Below, piece by piece: positions 51,159 to 59,702 of a stretch of DNA of 64,000 bases (positions within the stretch are counted from its first letter, which is position 1; each line of letters starts with the position of its first letter). The stretch covers positions 27,589-91,588 of the forward strand of contig NZ_JTDL01000089.1 of NCBI RefSeq assembly GCF_000802235.1. Direction: 5' to 3'. Below the pieces are notes generated by a model. It saw only the letters and a list, made by a program, of their open reading frames with translations. It had not been told where the DNA came from and ran no database searches. Position numbers and translations under genes: made by a program. This stretch comes from Sinomonas humi (GTDB lineage Bacteria > Actinomycetota > Actinomycetes > Actinomycetales > Micrococcaceae).

Positions 51159-53171
51159 TTACCCTCCCACCCGACGTCGGACGTCCGGCTTGAGGCTCGC
51201 CCCCTCGCGGTGCTCGGCGATCCACGGCCCCGTTCCCTCTGATTGGTCGAGGATGCCTTCCTCGAGCCAAGTGAAGTCCCCATTTAGGACGCGGCGCGCG
51301 AGCACGTGGTCTTCGGAATCGGTGTTGACCCACAGCGCATCGAAGAGCGCTTCGATCCGTTGGCGCGACTGCTCACAGAACGCATCAGCGAGATCGCGGG
51401 CGCTGTCGCCGCCCGGGGCTCCACTGGACCTAAGGAATTCCGCACGGCTGCACGAAGCCGCCATCGCGAAAAGTTCGGCCCCGATGTCCACGATCCGCCC
51501 GAGGAACGCCTGCCGGTGCTCGAGCCCCGCCTGCCACCGCCCCATCCCGGCGAACGTGTGGCGCGCAAGCCTCCGAGACGCGCGCTCCACGTAGCGCAGG
51601 TGCTTCCCGAGCGGACCGAATTCACGGAACGAGCGCGGATCGAGCCCTGGACCGGCGAGCAGTTTGGGAAGCCAGCGGGCGTAGAAGCCGGAGGCGTCCT
51701 TGGCCGCACGGGCCTTCTCGGCGAGAGTGGCGTCCGGGCGCGCGAGGGCACCGGCTGCGGCCAAGTGGGCGTCCACGGCCTCGCGCGCGATGAGCAGCTG
51801 CATGATCTCGGTGGACCCCTCGAAGATGCGGTTGATCCGGAGGTCACGCACGAGCTGCTCTGTCCCGACACCGCGCTCGCCGCGTGCCATGAGCGATTCG
51901 GCCGTCTCGTAGCCGCGGCCGCCGCGGATCTGGAGGAGCTCGTCCGCTATGCGGTACGCCATCTCGCTGGACCACAGCTTCGCGAGCGCCGCCTCGATCC
52001 GGACGTCCTTCATGCCCGCGTCAGCCAGGGCCGCGGAGAGTTCGAAGACGGACTCAAGCGCGAATGCCGTAGCGGCGATGAATGCGATCTTCTTTCCGAC
52101 CGCTTCGTGCTGGCCGATGGGCCGCCCCCATTGAACACGCGCGTTCGACCATTCGCGGGCGATCTTCAGGGTCCACTTGCCGCCCCCCGCGCAGAGAGCT
52201 GGGATCGAAAGACGCCCCGTGTTCAGGGTGGTCAGCGCGATCTTGAGGCCCTGGCCCTCGCCGCCCACTCGGTTCGCGGCGGCCACGCGCACGCCATCGA
52301 AGCGCGTCACACCGTTCTCGAGTCCCTTGAGCCCCATGAACGAGTTGCGGTTCTCGACAGTGATGCCGGGCGAGTCCATTTCCACGACGAACGCGGTTAT
52401 GCCACCCTTCCCAGCGGGAACGTCCCCCGCGGCGTCGTGGGGGAGGACCTTGGCCATGATGACGACGAGTTCGGCGATCACGCCGTTTGTCGTCCAGAGC
52501 TTCGCCCCGTCGAGGACGTAGCTCTGGCCATCCTCGGCGAGCCGCGCCGTCGTCGTGAGCCTTGCGGGGTCCGAGCCGACGTCGGGCTCGGTGAGCAGGA
52601 AGGCGGTGACCGCCCCGGCGGCACATCGCGGGAGGAACGCGCGCTTCTGTTCCTCGGTGCCGAACATCTTCACGGGCTCGGGCACCCCGATGGACTGATG
52701 CGCGGAAAGCAGCGCGCCGATGCTCGGGTGCACTGTTCCGAGAAGCATGAGGGCCCGGCCATAGTAGGCGAGGGAGAGCCCTAGGCCTCCGTACTCTTTC
52801 GGGATCTTCATGCCGAACGCCCCGAGGCCCGCGAGACCGCGGATGTACTCGTCCGGGATGCGGTCTTCGGACTCGATTCGGCGGCCGTCCATCCCCCGCG
52901 CGAGTTCTTCGAGGCGCCGCAGGAACTCCTCACCCTCGGCCACCTCGTCCTCCCTCGGCACAGGTGGCGGGTACAGGAGGTCCCACTGGAAGTCGCCGAG
53001 GTACAGGGCCTTCGCGAAACTGGGCCGCGTCCACGTCGTATCCCGGCTGGCCTCGGCAACGGCTCGTGACTCTTCCCAGCCCGGTTCCCGGTCCTCGGGA
53101 CGAGGGGTCGGCTGGGGTTCGCTCGGGTCGGGTTCGGCGTGGGTGCCGGTTGTCGTCGTGTCCGTGGTCAT
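51159..53171 (-). CDS. acyl-CoA dehydrogenase, VLCAD-like
   Basis: A 670-residue flavoenzyme catalysing the first step of beta-oxidation. From ATG 53171 (AGGGAG 5 nt upstream) it starts with a Thr/Pro-rich tail. Core motifs are IPKEYGGLGLSLAYYGRA, FLLTEPDVGSDPARLTTTA, SFMGLKGLENGVTRFDGVRV, RGGRGYETAESLMARGE and NRIFEGSTEIMQLLIAREA, with the catalytic Glu in FEGS. The extra C-terminal domain of about 180 residues (GFYARWLPKLLAGPG, EHVLARRVLNG-like end) is the hallmark of the very-long-chain type. Upstream is a 14-bp palindrome. Confidence 0.92.
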   Translation of the reverse strand: MTTDTTTTGTHAEPDPSEPQPTPRPEDREPGWEESRAVAEASRDTTWTRPSFAKALYLGDFQWDLLYPPPVPREDEVAEGEEFLRRLEELARGMDGRRIESEDRIPDEYIRGLAGLGAFGMKIPKEYGGLGLSLAYYGRALMLLGTVHPSIGALLSAHQSIGVPEPVKMFGTEEQKRAFLPRCAAGAVTAFLLTEPDVGSDPARLTTTARLAEDGQSYVLDGAKLWTTNGVIAELVVIMAKVLPHDAAGDVPAGKGGITAFVVEMDSPGITVENRNSFMGLKGLENGVTRFDGVRVAAANRVGGEGQGLKIALTTLNTGRLSIPALCAGGGKWTLKIAREWSNARVQWGRPIGQHEAVGKKIAFIAATAFALESVFELSAALADAGMKDVRIEAALAKLWSSEMAYRIADELLQIRGGRGYETAESLMARGERGVGTEQLVRDLRINRIFEGSTEIMQLLIAREAVDAHLAAAGALARPDATLAEKARAAKDASGFYARWLPKLLAGPGLDPRSFREFGPLGKHLRYVERASRRLARHTFAGMGRWQAGLEHRQAFLGRIVDIGAELFAMAASCSRAEFLRSSGAPGGDSARDLADAFCEQSRQRIEALFDALWVNTDSEDHVLARRVLNGDFTWLEEGILDQSEGTGPWIAEHREGASLKPDVRRRVGG

Positions 53172-53244
53172 GGCAGCTCCCTCGCTCCCGGGGCCGCCGC
53201 GGGCCGGTGACCCTTCAGCTGTCATTCCATGCTACGCCGGGGTG

Positions 53245-53258
53245 CTACCCGCGGGTAG
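53245..53258. promoter_or_regulatory. 14-bp palindrome upstream of acyl-CoA dehydrogenase
   Basis: CTACCCGCGGGTAG is a perfect palindrome about 75 bp upstream of ATG 53171. Palindromes of TACC...GGTA form are common TetR-type sites near fatty acid genes. No regulator gene is adjacent. Confidence 0.4.
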
Positions 53259-53439
53259 GGCGCCTCCTCCTCGGACGACGCCGGTGCTCGGCGACCGCGG
53301 GCGAGGCCTCAGATCGGGGGTTGGGAGAGATGTCATAGCACGAGTCAAGCTTGTAAGATCGCTTTCCAGGCTGGTGTGTCGCGCAGTCTGGGCCTTGGGC
53401 TTTTTGTTCCGTCTACGACCTTAGGAAGCGCGTTCGACC

Positions 53440-54669
53440 ATGAAGAAGACCTTCCGCCGCCGCGACGTACTCGTCGGGGCTTCGCTGGGCCTGGCAGCCA
53501 CCGTGCTCGGAGGGACCACTGCACAGGCATCATCCGGTGCAATCACGCTCAGCCCTGTTTCTGGCCCAATCGGGACCACCGTGACCGTCACAGGGACGGG
53601 CTTCCCGAAGAAGGCCAAGGGCACCGTCACGCTCAGCTCGGTCTCTGCTGCCGTCACCACCTCTGCCTCCGGTTACCTCCAGGCCACCCTCACGGTCCCG
53701 AGCGGCATCGCCGGGACGGCCTACGTCAGCGCTACGGTGGGTGCGGCATCGGCCCAGGCCCCGTTCAGCGTCGCCGCCTCCGCCACGGTCCCGCCTCCCA
53801 ATCTCGCGCACCCGCTGCGATTCGGGGTGGCTACCCTGAGCGGATACAGCTCGGCCGGCGAATTGAATCAGGTCGCCTCCCTCGTTGGAGAGGGGCCCTC
53901 CATAGTCCATGCCTACTGTGACTGGACGACGACCGCGGTCCCGACCGAGGGTCTCGCGTACGTGGCCAGCCGTGGGGCGACACCACTTCTGACGTGGGAG
54001 CCCTGGAATGCCTCGACCGGTGGTACATCGCAGCCCGCATACGCGCTCAACGCGATCTACGGGGGCGCCTACGACAGCTACATCGCAGCCTGGGCCAACG
54101 GGCTGAAGGCCTACGGGGGGCCTGTGCTGCTGCGTTTCGCGCATGAGATGAACGGCAACTGGTACCCGTGGTCGGAGCAGGTCAAGGGAAATGCGCCCGG
54201 GGACTACGCCAAGGCCTTCAGGCACGTGCGCGACGTCTTCTCAGCCATTGGTGTCCCGAACGTTCAGTGGGTCTGGTGCCCCAACGTTCCCTACGCGGGC
54301 TCTACCGACCTTGCCGCCCTCTATCCCGGCGACGCGTATGCGGACCTAGTGGGCCTCGACGGCTACAACTGGGGCACCACCCAGTCGTGGGGGAGCACGT
54401 GGGTGATGCCTGACGCGCTCTTCGGCGAGGGCCTCTCTGAACTGGCGGCCATCGCACCGTCCAAGCAGGCACTGATCGCCGAGGTCGCTTCGGCCGAGCA
54501 GGGCGGGGACAAGGCCGCGTGGAACCAAGCCTTGATCCAGTACCTCTCCGCTAATGCGAGCATCATGGGCTTCGCGTGGTTCGATCTGGACAAAGAGGTG
54601 GACTGGAGGATCGACAGCTCCTCGACCTCTGCCTCGGCCTTCGCCTCGGCCCTCGCTCTCAGGCCGTAG
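53440..54669 (+). CDS. secreted GH26-like glycosidase with Ig-like domain
   Basis: A 409-residue exported enzyme. The N-terminus MKKTFRRRDVLVGASLGL is a Tat signal ending AQA-S. Residues of about 32-113 form an IPT/TIG-like beta domain (ITLSPVSGPIGTTVTVTGTG). Residues of about 124-409 are a glycoside hydrolase family 26 barrel: the acid/base is Glu236 in LLRFAHEMNGNWYPWS and the nucleophile Glu348 in ALIAEVASAEQ. Family members cut beta-mannans or mixed glucans. AGGAAG lies 11 nt before the ATG. It is monocistronic and unrelated to the flanking genes. Confidence 0.87.
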   Translation: MKKTFRRRDVLVGASLGLAATVLGGTTAQASSGAITLSPVSGPIGTTVTVTGTGFPKKAKGTVTLSSVSAAVTTSASGYLQATLTVPSGIAGTAYVSATVGAASAQAPFSVAASATVPPPNLAHPLRFGVATLSGYSSAGELNQVASLVGEGPSIVHAYCDWTTTAVPTEGLAYVASRGATPLLTWEPWNASTGGTSQPAYALNAIYGGAYDSYIAAWANGLKAYGGPVLLRFAHEMNGNWYPWSEQVKGNAPGDYAKAFRHVRDVFSAIGVPNVQWVWCPNVPYAGSTDLAALYPGDAYADLVGLDGYNWGTTQSWGSTWVMPDALFGEGLSELAAIAPSKQALIAEVASAEQGGDKAAWNQALIQYLSANASIMGFAWFDLDKEVDWRIDSSSTSASAFASALALRP

Positions 54670-54690
54670 CGCGGGCCCCCTCCCTTCATT

Positions 54691-54718
54691 TGCCCGCTGC
54701 CCGCTGCCCGCTGCCCGG
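54691..54718 (+). repeat. 7-bp microrepeat, four copies
   Basis: TGCCCGC is repeated three times, followed by TGCCCGG, in the gap between the convergent GH26 and sedolisin genes. It is probably replication slippage. Confidence 0.85.
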
Positions 54719-54794
54719 CCGCCGGCAGCATCATCGTCCGAGTCGCCGCGCGCCCCTGATCACCCTCGTCGACGCCGTCCCGGCGCGGCAGCGC

Positions 54795-56378
54795 TCAGGT
54801 TCCTGTGGTGATGGCTTGGAGCAGGGCGGTGCCGTCGGGCGTGCCCAGACCGGTGCAGGGGTCCCAGCCGGGTCCGGCCTGGTAGGAGCCGTTGCTGCCG
54901 GAGGTGATGTCCCGGAATCTGCTCTTCTGGGCATAGAGCAGGGGCTGGGCGAGGCCGAACCGGCGGTTGGCTGCTTGGGCCAGCCTGGCGATGAGTGCAG
55001 CCCAGAGCGGGGCAACTGCGCTGGTCCCGCCGATGACCATGTCGGCGCCGTCCACCCGGACCCTGTAACCGGTCTGGGGGTCGGCCACGGCGCTGACGTC
55101 GGGGACACCGCGACCGCGAGAGGCCGGCGTGCTCGCCGTCGTTCCCCCTGGGGGAGCGGGCGGGCGGTCTTGCCATACCGGGGCGGGGAAGACGTCGCTG
55201 TACCCGCCTCCCGTCGCCGAGGAAGGCCCGTCGTTCCAGACGGTCTCGGAAGCGATCGTCCCGGTCGCGGGGTCGGCCTCGAGGCGGGTTCCGCCGCAGG
55301 CGAGGGCGTGCGGGCTCGAGGCGGGGAAGTCCGCGTGGTCCTTGCCGTCTGTGGCCCCGTCGGTGCTGCCCCGGTCGCCGGCGGCGGCGGTCACGGTGAT
55401 GCCGAGGGCCACGGCGTCGGCCAGGGCCTGATCGAGCGCGGCGCGGGCCTGGGCGGTCCAGGCGTCCTCGCTCTGGCCCCAGCTGATGCTGATGGCGCAG
55501 GGCGGAGGCGTGGCGTGCGATGCCTCCACGAGCGCGTCGAGGAAGCCGGCGTCGGTGTTGGGGGCGAAGTAGACGACGATGGCGGCCTTGGGGGCCAGTG
55601 CACCGACGACCTCAATGTCCAGGAGCACTTCGCCGTCGGCGCCCTGCGGGTCCTGCCCGGGCTGGTTGGATGCCCCGTCGACCCCCGCGGCGGTGACGGA
55701 GGGTGTGGCCAGGCCGAGCCCGCCGAAGTAGGCGTCCAGGTCGGACTGGGCGAATCCGCCGCCGAGTTCGAGGATGGCAACGCTCTGCCCGGTCCCGTCC
55801 GTCCCGGCGGGGAAGCTGTAGATCGTGCCGAGCTCCGGCGGTGTGTAGCTGGTGCTGGCCGCGGCGAGGGGGATCGCACGGAACTGGGCACGGGTCTGGG
55901 GGCGGTCGTCGAGGCCCAGGACCGCGATGACGATTCCGTCCAGCTCTGCCGGGATGCTCAGGCCCCCAGTGCGGTGCCTGTGCCGCACCGCCGTGCCGTC
56001 CGGTGCGGTGCTGGTGGCCTCCTCGAGGCCCGTGCCGAAGATCCGGCCGAGCAGGCCGACGGTTCCGGCCAGTCGTAGACGGCGTGATGCCCGGTCTGCC
56101 TCGACCACCTCCGCCCCGAGGCGGGTGAAGGTCTCTGTCGCGAGCCGCACGTCTTCCTCCGACGCACCGTAGTCCTCGGCGAGGGCTTCCCGGGTGATCG
56201 GCTCCGGGGCCGGCTGCGCGGGCAGCGGGTTACGCCGGCGCAGGACGACGGTCACCTCGATTCGCAGCGAGGGGTCGGCGGGGCCGTGGGAGAGCAGGCC
56301 GGAGGCGGGGGGCCGGTCGGATCCGGCCAGAGGAACGCTAGGCCCACTCTGGGCTTGTGGCTCGTGCTGGTCTGACAT
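54795..56378 (-). CDS. sedolisin (S53) peptidase with pro-domain
   Basis: A 527-residue kumamolisin-like serine-carboxyl peptidase. From ATG 56378 (GGAGGAG upstream) it has a pro-domain (about 36-170, RIEVTVVLRRRN, DRASRRLRLAGTVGLLGRIF) and a catalytic domain with Glu250 and Asp254 in DGEVLLDIEVV, Asp335 in AAAGDRGSTDG and Ser453 in VIGGTSAVAPLWAAL. The calcium-site region is DITSGSNGSYQAGPGWDPCTGLGTP. No signal peptide is visible. Known relatives are exported and active in acid, so the route of export is unclear. Confidence 0.92.
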   Translation of the reverse strand: MSDQHEPQAQSGPSVPLAGSDRPPASGLLSHGPADPSLRIEVTVVLRRRNPLPAQPAPEPITREALAEDYGASEEDVRLATETFTRLGAEVVEADRASRRLRLAGTVGLLGRIFGTGLEEATSTAPDGTAVRHRHRTGGLSIPAELDGIVIAVLGLDDRPQTRAQFRAIPLAAASTSYTPPELGTIYSFPAGTDGTGQSVAILELGGGFAQSDLDAYFGGLGLATPSVTAAGVDGASNQPGQDPQGADGEVLLDIEVVGALAPKAAIVVYFAPNTDAGFLDALVEASHATPPPCAISISWGQSEDAWTAQARAALDQALADAVALGITVTAAAGDRGSTDGATDGKDHADFPASSPHALACGGTRLEADPATGTIASETVWNDGPSSATGGGYSDVFPAPVWQDRPPAPPGGTTASTPASRGRGVPDVSAVADPQTGYRVRVDGADMVIGGTSAVAPLWAALIARLAQAANRRFGLAQPLLYAQKSRFRDITSGSNGSYQAGPGWDPCTGLGTPDGTALLQAITTGT

Positions 56379-56534
56379 CGGGTTCTCCTCCCGTAGGGTG
56401 GATAGTCGTTCCTGCAGATGCACGGATCATCCCAGCCTCCCCCGACATTCCTGCTGTTGGCCAGCCTTCGGCGAGGAACCAGGGCATTCAGGATGAAGCA
56501 CTAAAGCACGACCGATGCTCTGTGCGCCTGCGGG

Positions 56535-57704
56535 CTACGGGTCGCGGCGGAGGGCGAGGATGGTGACGTCGTCCTCGTGCTGTTGGCGGCGGGCGAAGGC
56601 GATGGCGTTCTCGACGAGCTGCGCTGCGTCGAGCGTCTTGGCCTGGGCCGCCCGGGTCAGGGCATCCTCGAGGTTGGGGAACAGCTCGAGGATGCCGTCG
56701 CTGACGACGACGAGGACGTCGCCGGGCTCGAGGTGCTCGCCGTGGGCTTCCCAGGCGTGATCAGGCACGACGCCGAGGGGCAGCCCGCTGCTGGCGAGGC
56801 GGCGGGGTGCGCGGCCGGGGGAGAGGACGAAGCCCAGGCCGTGCCCTGCGTCGATGTACTGAAGGTCGCCGGTGGCGGGGTTGAGGCGGGCGGAGAAGAG
56901 GGTGGCGAACGTGTCGGTGTCGCCGAACAGGTCCTGCGAAGCCGCGGCGACCTTCTCCACCGTGATCAGCTGGTCGTTGAAGGCCGAGGCCCCGAGCAGG
57001 ACTGCCCTGAGCGAGGCCGCGATCAGGGCGGCGGGGATCCCCTTGCCCATGACATCGGCGACGTGGACCTGCAGGTCGCCTGTGGGCAGCCGCTGCCAGG
57101 CGAAGAAGTCCCCGCCGACGCTCCGGGCGGGCACGCACCGTCCGGCGAGCCGGTAACCCGGGACCTCGGGGGCGGTGCGGGGCATGATCAACTGCTGGAC
57201 CTGCGCGGCCCGGTCCAGCTCCGCTCCCATAGCGACCTCTCGCTCGACAAGCCTGGCCAGGGCTGCGAGCGCGGTCCGATCCTTTCCGGTGAGTGCCCTA
57301 GGCTTGGTGTCCACGATGCACAGGGAGCCGATGGGCTCCCCGGTGGGCGCATGCAGCGGGTGCCCCGCGTAGAACCGCACGCCGTCGGCGACGAACATCC
57401 CGTCGGCGAACCGGGGATCCTTCGAGGCGTCCTCCAGTACGAGCGTGGAATCCTGCCGGACGGTGTGGGCGCACATCGACTCGGACAGGGGAACTTCTTC
57501 GAGCCCGTTGAGCCCGACCTCGGCCTTGGTCCACTGCCGGTCGGCGTCGATGAAGTTCACCGCGGCGGCCGGGACGCCGAACACCGCGCAGGCCGCTTCG
57601 ACAAATCGGTCGTAGCGCTCCTCCGGGGCGGTGTCGAGGATTCCGAGCCGGTGCAGTGCTTCGACCCGGCGTGCCTCCGCAGCCGGTGTTTCCGTGGGTC
57701 GCAT
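56535..57704 (-). CDS. GAF-domain SpoIIE/PP2C-type phosphatase
   Basis: A 389-residue signalling phosphatase. Residues of about 10-165 form a GAF domain (RVEALHRLGILDTAPEERYD, LPLSESMCAHTV-like core, RFYAGHPLHAPTGEPIGSLCIVD). Residues of about 180-389 form a SpoIIE/RsbU domain: RSVGGDFFAWQRL, VHVADVMGKGIPAAL, YIDAGHGLGFVLSP and EDDVTILALRR, with the metal-binding aspartates in place. Such enzymes dephosphorylate anti-sigma-factor antagonists. The leaderless -10 TAGGGT is 7 nt before ATG 57704. It is divergent from a sensor kinase gene, which may share its signal. Confidence 0.9.
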   Translation of the reverse strand: MRPTETPAAEARRVEALHRLGILDTAPEERYDRFVEAACAVFGVPAAAVNFIDADRQWTKAEVGLNGLEEVPLSESMCAHTVRQDSTLVLEDASKDPRFADGMFVADGVRFYAGHPLHAPTGEPIGSLCIVDTKPRALTGKDRTALAALARLVEREVAMGAELDRAAQVQQLIMPRTAPEVPGYRLAGRCVPARSVGGDFFAWQRLPTGDLQVHVADVMGKGIPAALIAASLRAVLLGASAFNDQLITVEKVAAASQDLFGDTDTFATLFSARLNPATGDLQYIDAGHGLGFVLSPGRAPRRLASSGLPLGVVPDHAWEAHGEHLEPGDVLVVVSDGILELFPNLEDALTRAAQAKTLDAAQLVENAIAFARRQQHEDDVTILALRRDP

Positions 57705-57711
57705 CGGCCCT

Positions 57712-57717
57712 ACCCTA
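57712..57717 (-). promoter_or_regulatory. leaderless-type -10 box (phosphatase gene)
   Basis: On the reverse strand TAGGGT, then 7 nt, then ATG 57704. Confidence 0.6.
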
Positions 57718-57790
57718 CTCACAGTTCCTCTTGGCCCTCCCACACCGTCTGGAGGCAGCTTCACAAGGTCGTCCTCTTCGGGACGATCCC

Positions 57791-57818
57791 TTTACAGTGT
57801 CTGTCACAGAGCTATGGC
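57791..57818 (+). promoter_or_regulatory. putative promoter of sensor kinase gene
   Basis: TTTACA (57791-57796) and TATGGC (57813-57818) spaced by 16 bp. A leader of about 35 nt with AAGGGGA precedes ATG 57861. Confidence 0.4.
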
Positions 57819-57860
57819 TGGGAAAAGCCGTGCAGTCAGGGAATTGGGCAAGGGGACCTC

Positions 57861-59522
57861 ATGGAGCATCTCGTCGACGTCCTTCTGCTTGGCCGTTACA
57901 GGTTCCATGAGCTGAGCCTGAGGGGCAGGGTCCTTCTCAGCCAAGCGCCGCTGAACCTGACGATGCTGCTCTCCGTCGTCGTCCTCGCCGTCTCCAGCTA
58001 TGGGGATGTCACGCGCCCACTCTTCCTCGCCGCCCAGGCATCCGCCCTCGCTTTGCTGGGCCTGGCCGCCGCCGTGCCTTGGGACCAGCTGCCCTATCCA
58101 TCCTTCCTCGCAGTTCCCCTCCTCGACTTCATCCCGGTCGGGATGCTGCGCGATTCGTCGTCCACGATGCTCGCGGGTGCCGGTCTACTGGCGGTGTTCC
58201 CCGTCATGTGGCTTGCCGGGTCGGGCTATAGGCCCAAGCTTGCGGTCCCAGCTGGGGGACTTGGCGCGCTGCTCGTTGTCTGGGTTCCACTGCTGGCCTC
58301 CCGGGCCGGGACTCCGCAGGCTCTGGCCGGGCAGCTGATGTACCCGTTCGTCATGCTCGCCATCGGTGTGGCGACTTCGGTCATGACCGCAAGCAGCGCG
58401 GCGCAGCAGGCCAGGAGTAACGACCTTCTGGAGCGCAGCGAGACCCGCTACCGGCTCATGGAGACGATCGTCGAGACGGTCGACGTGGGCGTCGTAGTCA
58501 TCGACGCCGACGGGCATGACCTGCTCATGAACGCCCGCCAGCGCCAGCTTCACCACGCGGCATTGCCTCCCGGAGCCCTAGACGCCCCCGAGGCAGAGCT
58601 GCTTGTGTACAGCGACGGCTCGCAGAGCCCTCTCCCGCCCGAGGAACGGCCCGCAGCGCGGGCGGTAACGGGGGAGGACATCACCCACGAGGTCTATCGA
58701 CTCGGCAGAGGCGCCGCTGCGCGCGATGTCTCGGTCTCAGCCCGTCAGTTCCACGATGCGACGGGCCGCCGAGCCGGGACCGTGCTGGCCTTCGCCGACA
58801 TCACGGACGTCTTGGCGGCGGTGCGGGCCAAGGACAGCTTCCTGGCCGCGATGTCGCACGAATTCCGTACTCCCTTGACCAGCATCATCGGATACGCCGA
58901 GCTCCTCGACGGGGAGCCAGCCCTGACGCCCGGCGGACGGGGGGACCTGCAGGTGATCGCCCGGAACGCGTCACACCTGAGGAAGATGGTCGACGACATC
59001 TTGGCCGCCGCTACGACCGGCGCGGCCGGGGCGGTGGCCTGGACGAAGCTGGACCTGGCCGAACTCCTTGTCGAGGCCGCCGAAACCGCCGGCCCCGAAG
59101 CCGCCCGCGCCGGCATTCAGCTCACGGTCCGCGTCGAGGAGCCCCTTCCCGCCCTCGGCGACTTGACCGGGATCAGGCGCGTCCTAGACAACCTGATCTC
59201 CAACGCGGTCAAGTACTCGCCCGGCGGGACGGAAGTCGTCCTGGCCGCCGCGAGGGAAGCGGAATGGGCGAAGGTGAGGGTCGAGGACCACGGAATGGGG
59301 ATGTCCCCCGAGGACGTCAAGCGGGCATTCACCCGGTTCCACCGCAGCGCCGAGGCAAAGCGCTCGGGAACTCCTGGCACCGGCCTTGGCCTGGCTCTCG
59401 CGTACGAGGTTGCCGTGCAGCACGGCGGGCGTCTCGACTGTGCGAGCGAACTCGGGAAGGGGAGCACCTTCACCCTGCGGATTCCGGCCATGGGCGAAGC
59501 TGTCGGGGCCTTCGGAACCTGA
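57861..59522 (+). CDS. membrane sensor histidine kinase with PAS domain
   Basis: A 553-residue kinase. ATG 57861 is chosen because AAGGGGA lies 4 nt upstream; the open frame extends far upstream, antisense to the phosphatase, and is not real there. The N-terminal 180 residues have five to six membrane helices. A PAS domain (about 200-320) starts ETIVETVDVGVVVIDADGHD. The HisKA motif MSHEFRTPLTSIIGYAELL has His333. The ATPase region has the N box LDNLISNAVKYSPGG, EDHGMGMSPEDV and TGLGLALAYEV. No response regulator is adjacent. Confidence 0.9.
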   Translation: MEHLVDVLLLGRYRFHELSLRGRVLLSQAPLNLTMLLSVVVLAVSSYGDVTRPLFLAAQASALALLGLAAAVPWDQLPYPSFLAVPLLDFIPVGMLRDSSSTMLAGAGLLAVFPVMWLAGSGYRPKLAVPAGGLGALLVVWVPLLASRAGTPQALAGQLMYPFVMLAIGVATSVMTASSAAQQARSNDLLERSETRYRLMETIVETVDVGVVVIDADGHDLLMNARQRQLHHAALPPGALDAPEAELLVYSDGSQSPLPPEERPAARAVTGEDITHEVYRLGRGAAARDVSVSARQFHDATGRRAGTVLAFADITDVLAAVRAKDSFLAAMSHEFRTPLTSIIGYAELLDGEPALTPGGRGDLQVIARNASHLRKMVDDILAAATTGAAGAVAWTKLDLAELLVEAAETAGPEAARAGIQLTVRVEEPLPALGDLTGIRRVLDNLISNAVKYSPGGTEVVLAAAREAEWAKVRVEDHGMGMSPEDVKRAFTRFHRSAEAKRSGTPGTGLGLALAYEVAVQHGGRLDCASELGKGSTFTLRIPAMGEAVGAFGT

Positions 59523-59596
59523 CCCCAACCGAAGCGTTAAGGATGCGCTAAGAACGCCCGTTCGCCCCCTACCGGGCGGTAGCGTTATGGGCGGTT

Positions 59597-59678
59597 GCTG
59601 CGGGCATCCCCCCATACGCCCGCAGCGCCAGCTGTGGTCGCCCCGGCGCGTGTTTCCCCCAATCGCACGCCGGGGCGA
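59597..59678. terminator. double hairpin terminator between convergent genes
   Basis: First stem: GCTGCGGGC (59597-59605) with GCCCGCAGC (59618-59626). Second stem: arms 59638-59652 and 59666-59678 pair with a 2-nt bulge, followed by TCCCCTTTT. It can serve the kinase gene and the convergent MFS gene. Confidence 0.75.
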
Positions 59679-59702
59679 TCCCCTTTTCCGCAGGCTGGGG
59701 AC

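Noticed and set aside
50664..51594. Overlapping open frames encoding repeats like VGHLWRVRVR across array B
   Set aside because: They exist in all three forward frames because the 32-bp unit has no stop codon. There is no start signal or composition of a real gene.
56577..57860. N-terminal extension of the sensor kinase open frame
   Set aside because: The extension is antisense to the GAF/SpoIIE phosphatase. A good ribosome site supports the start at 57861.
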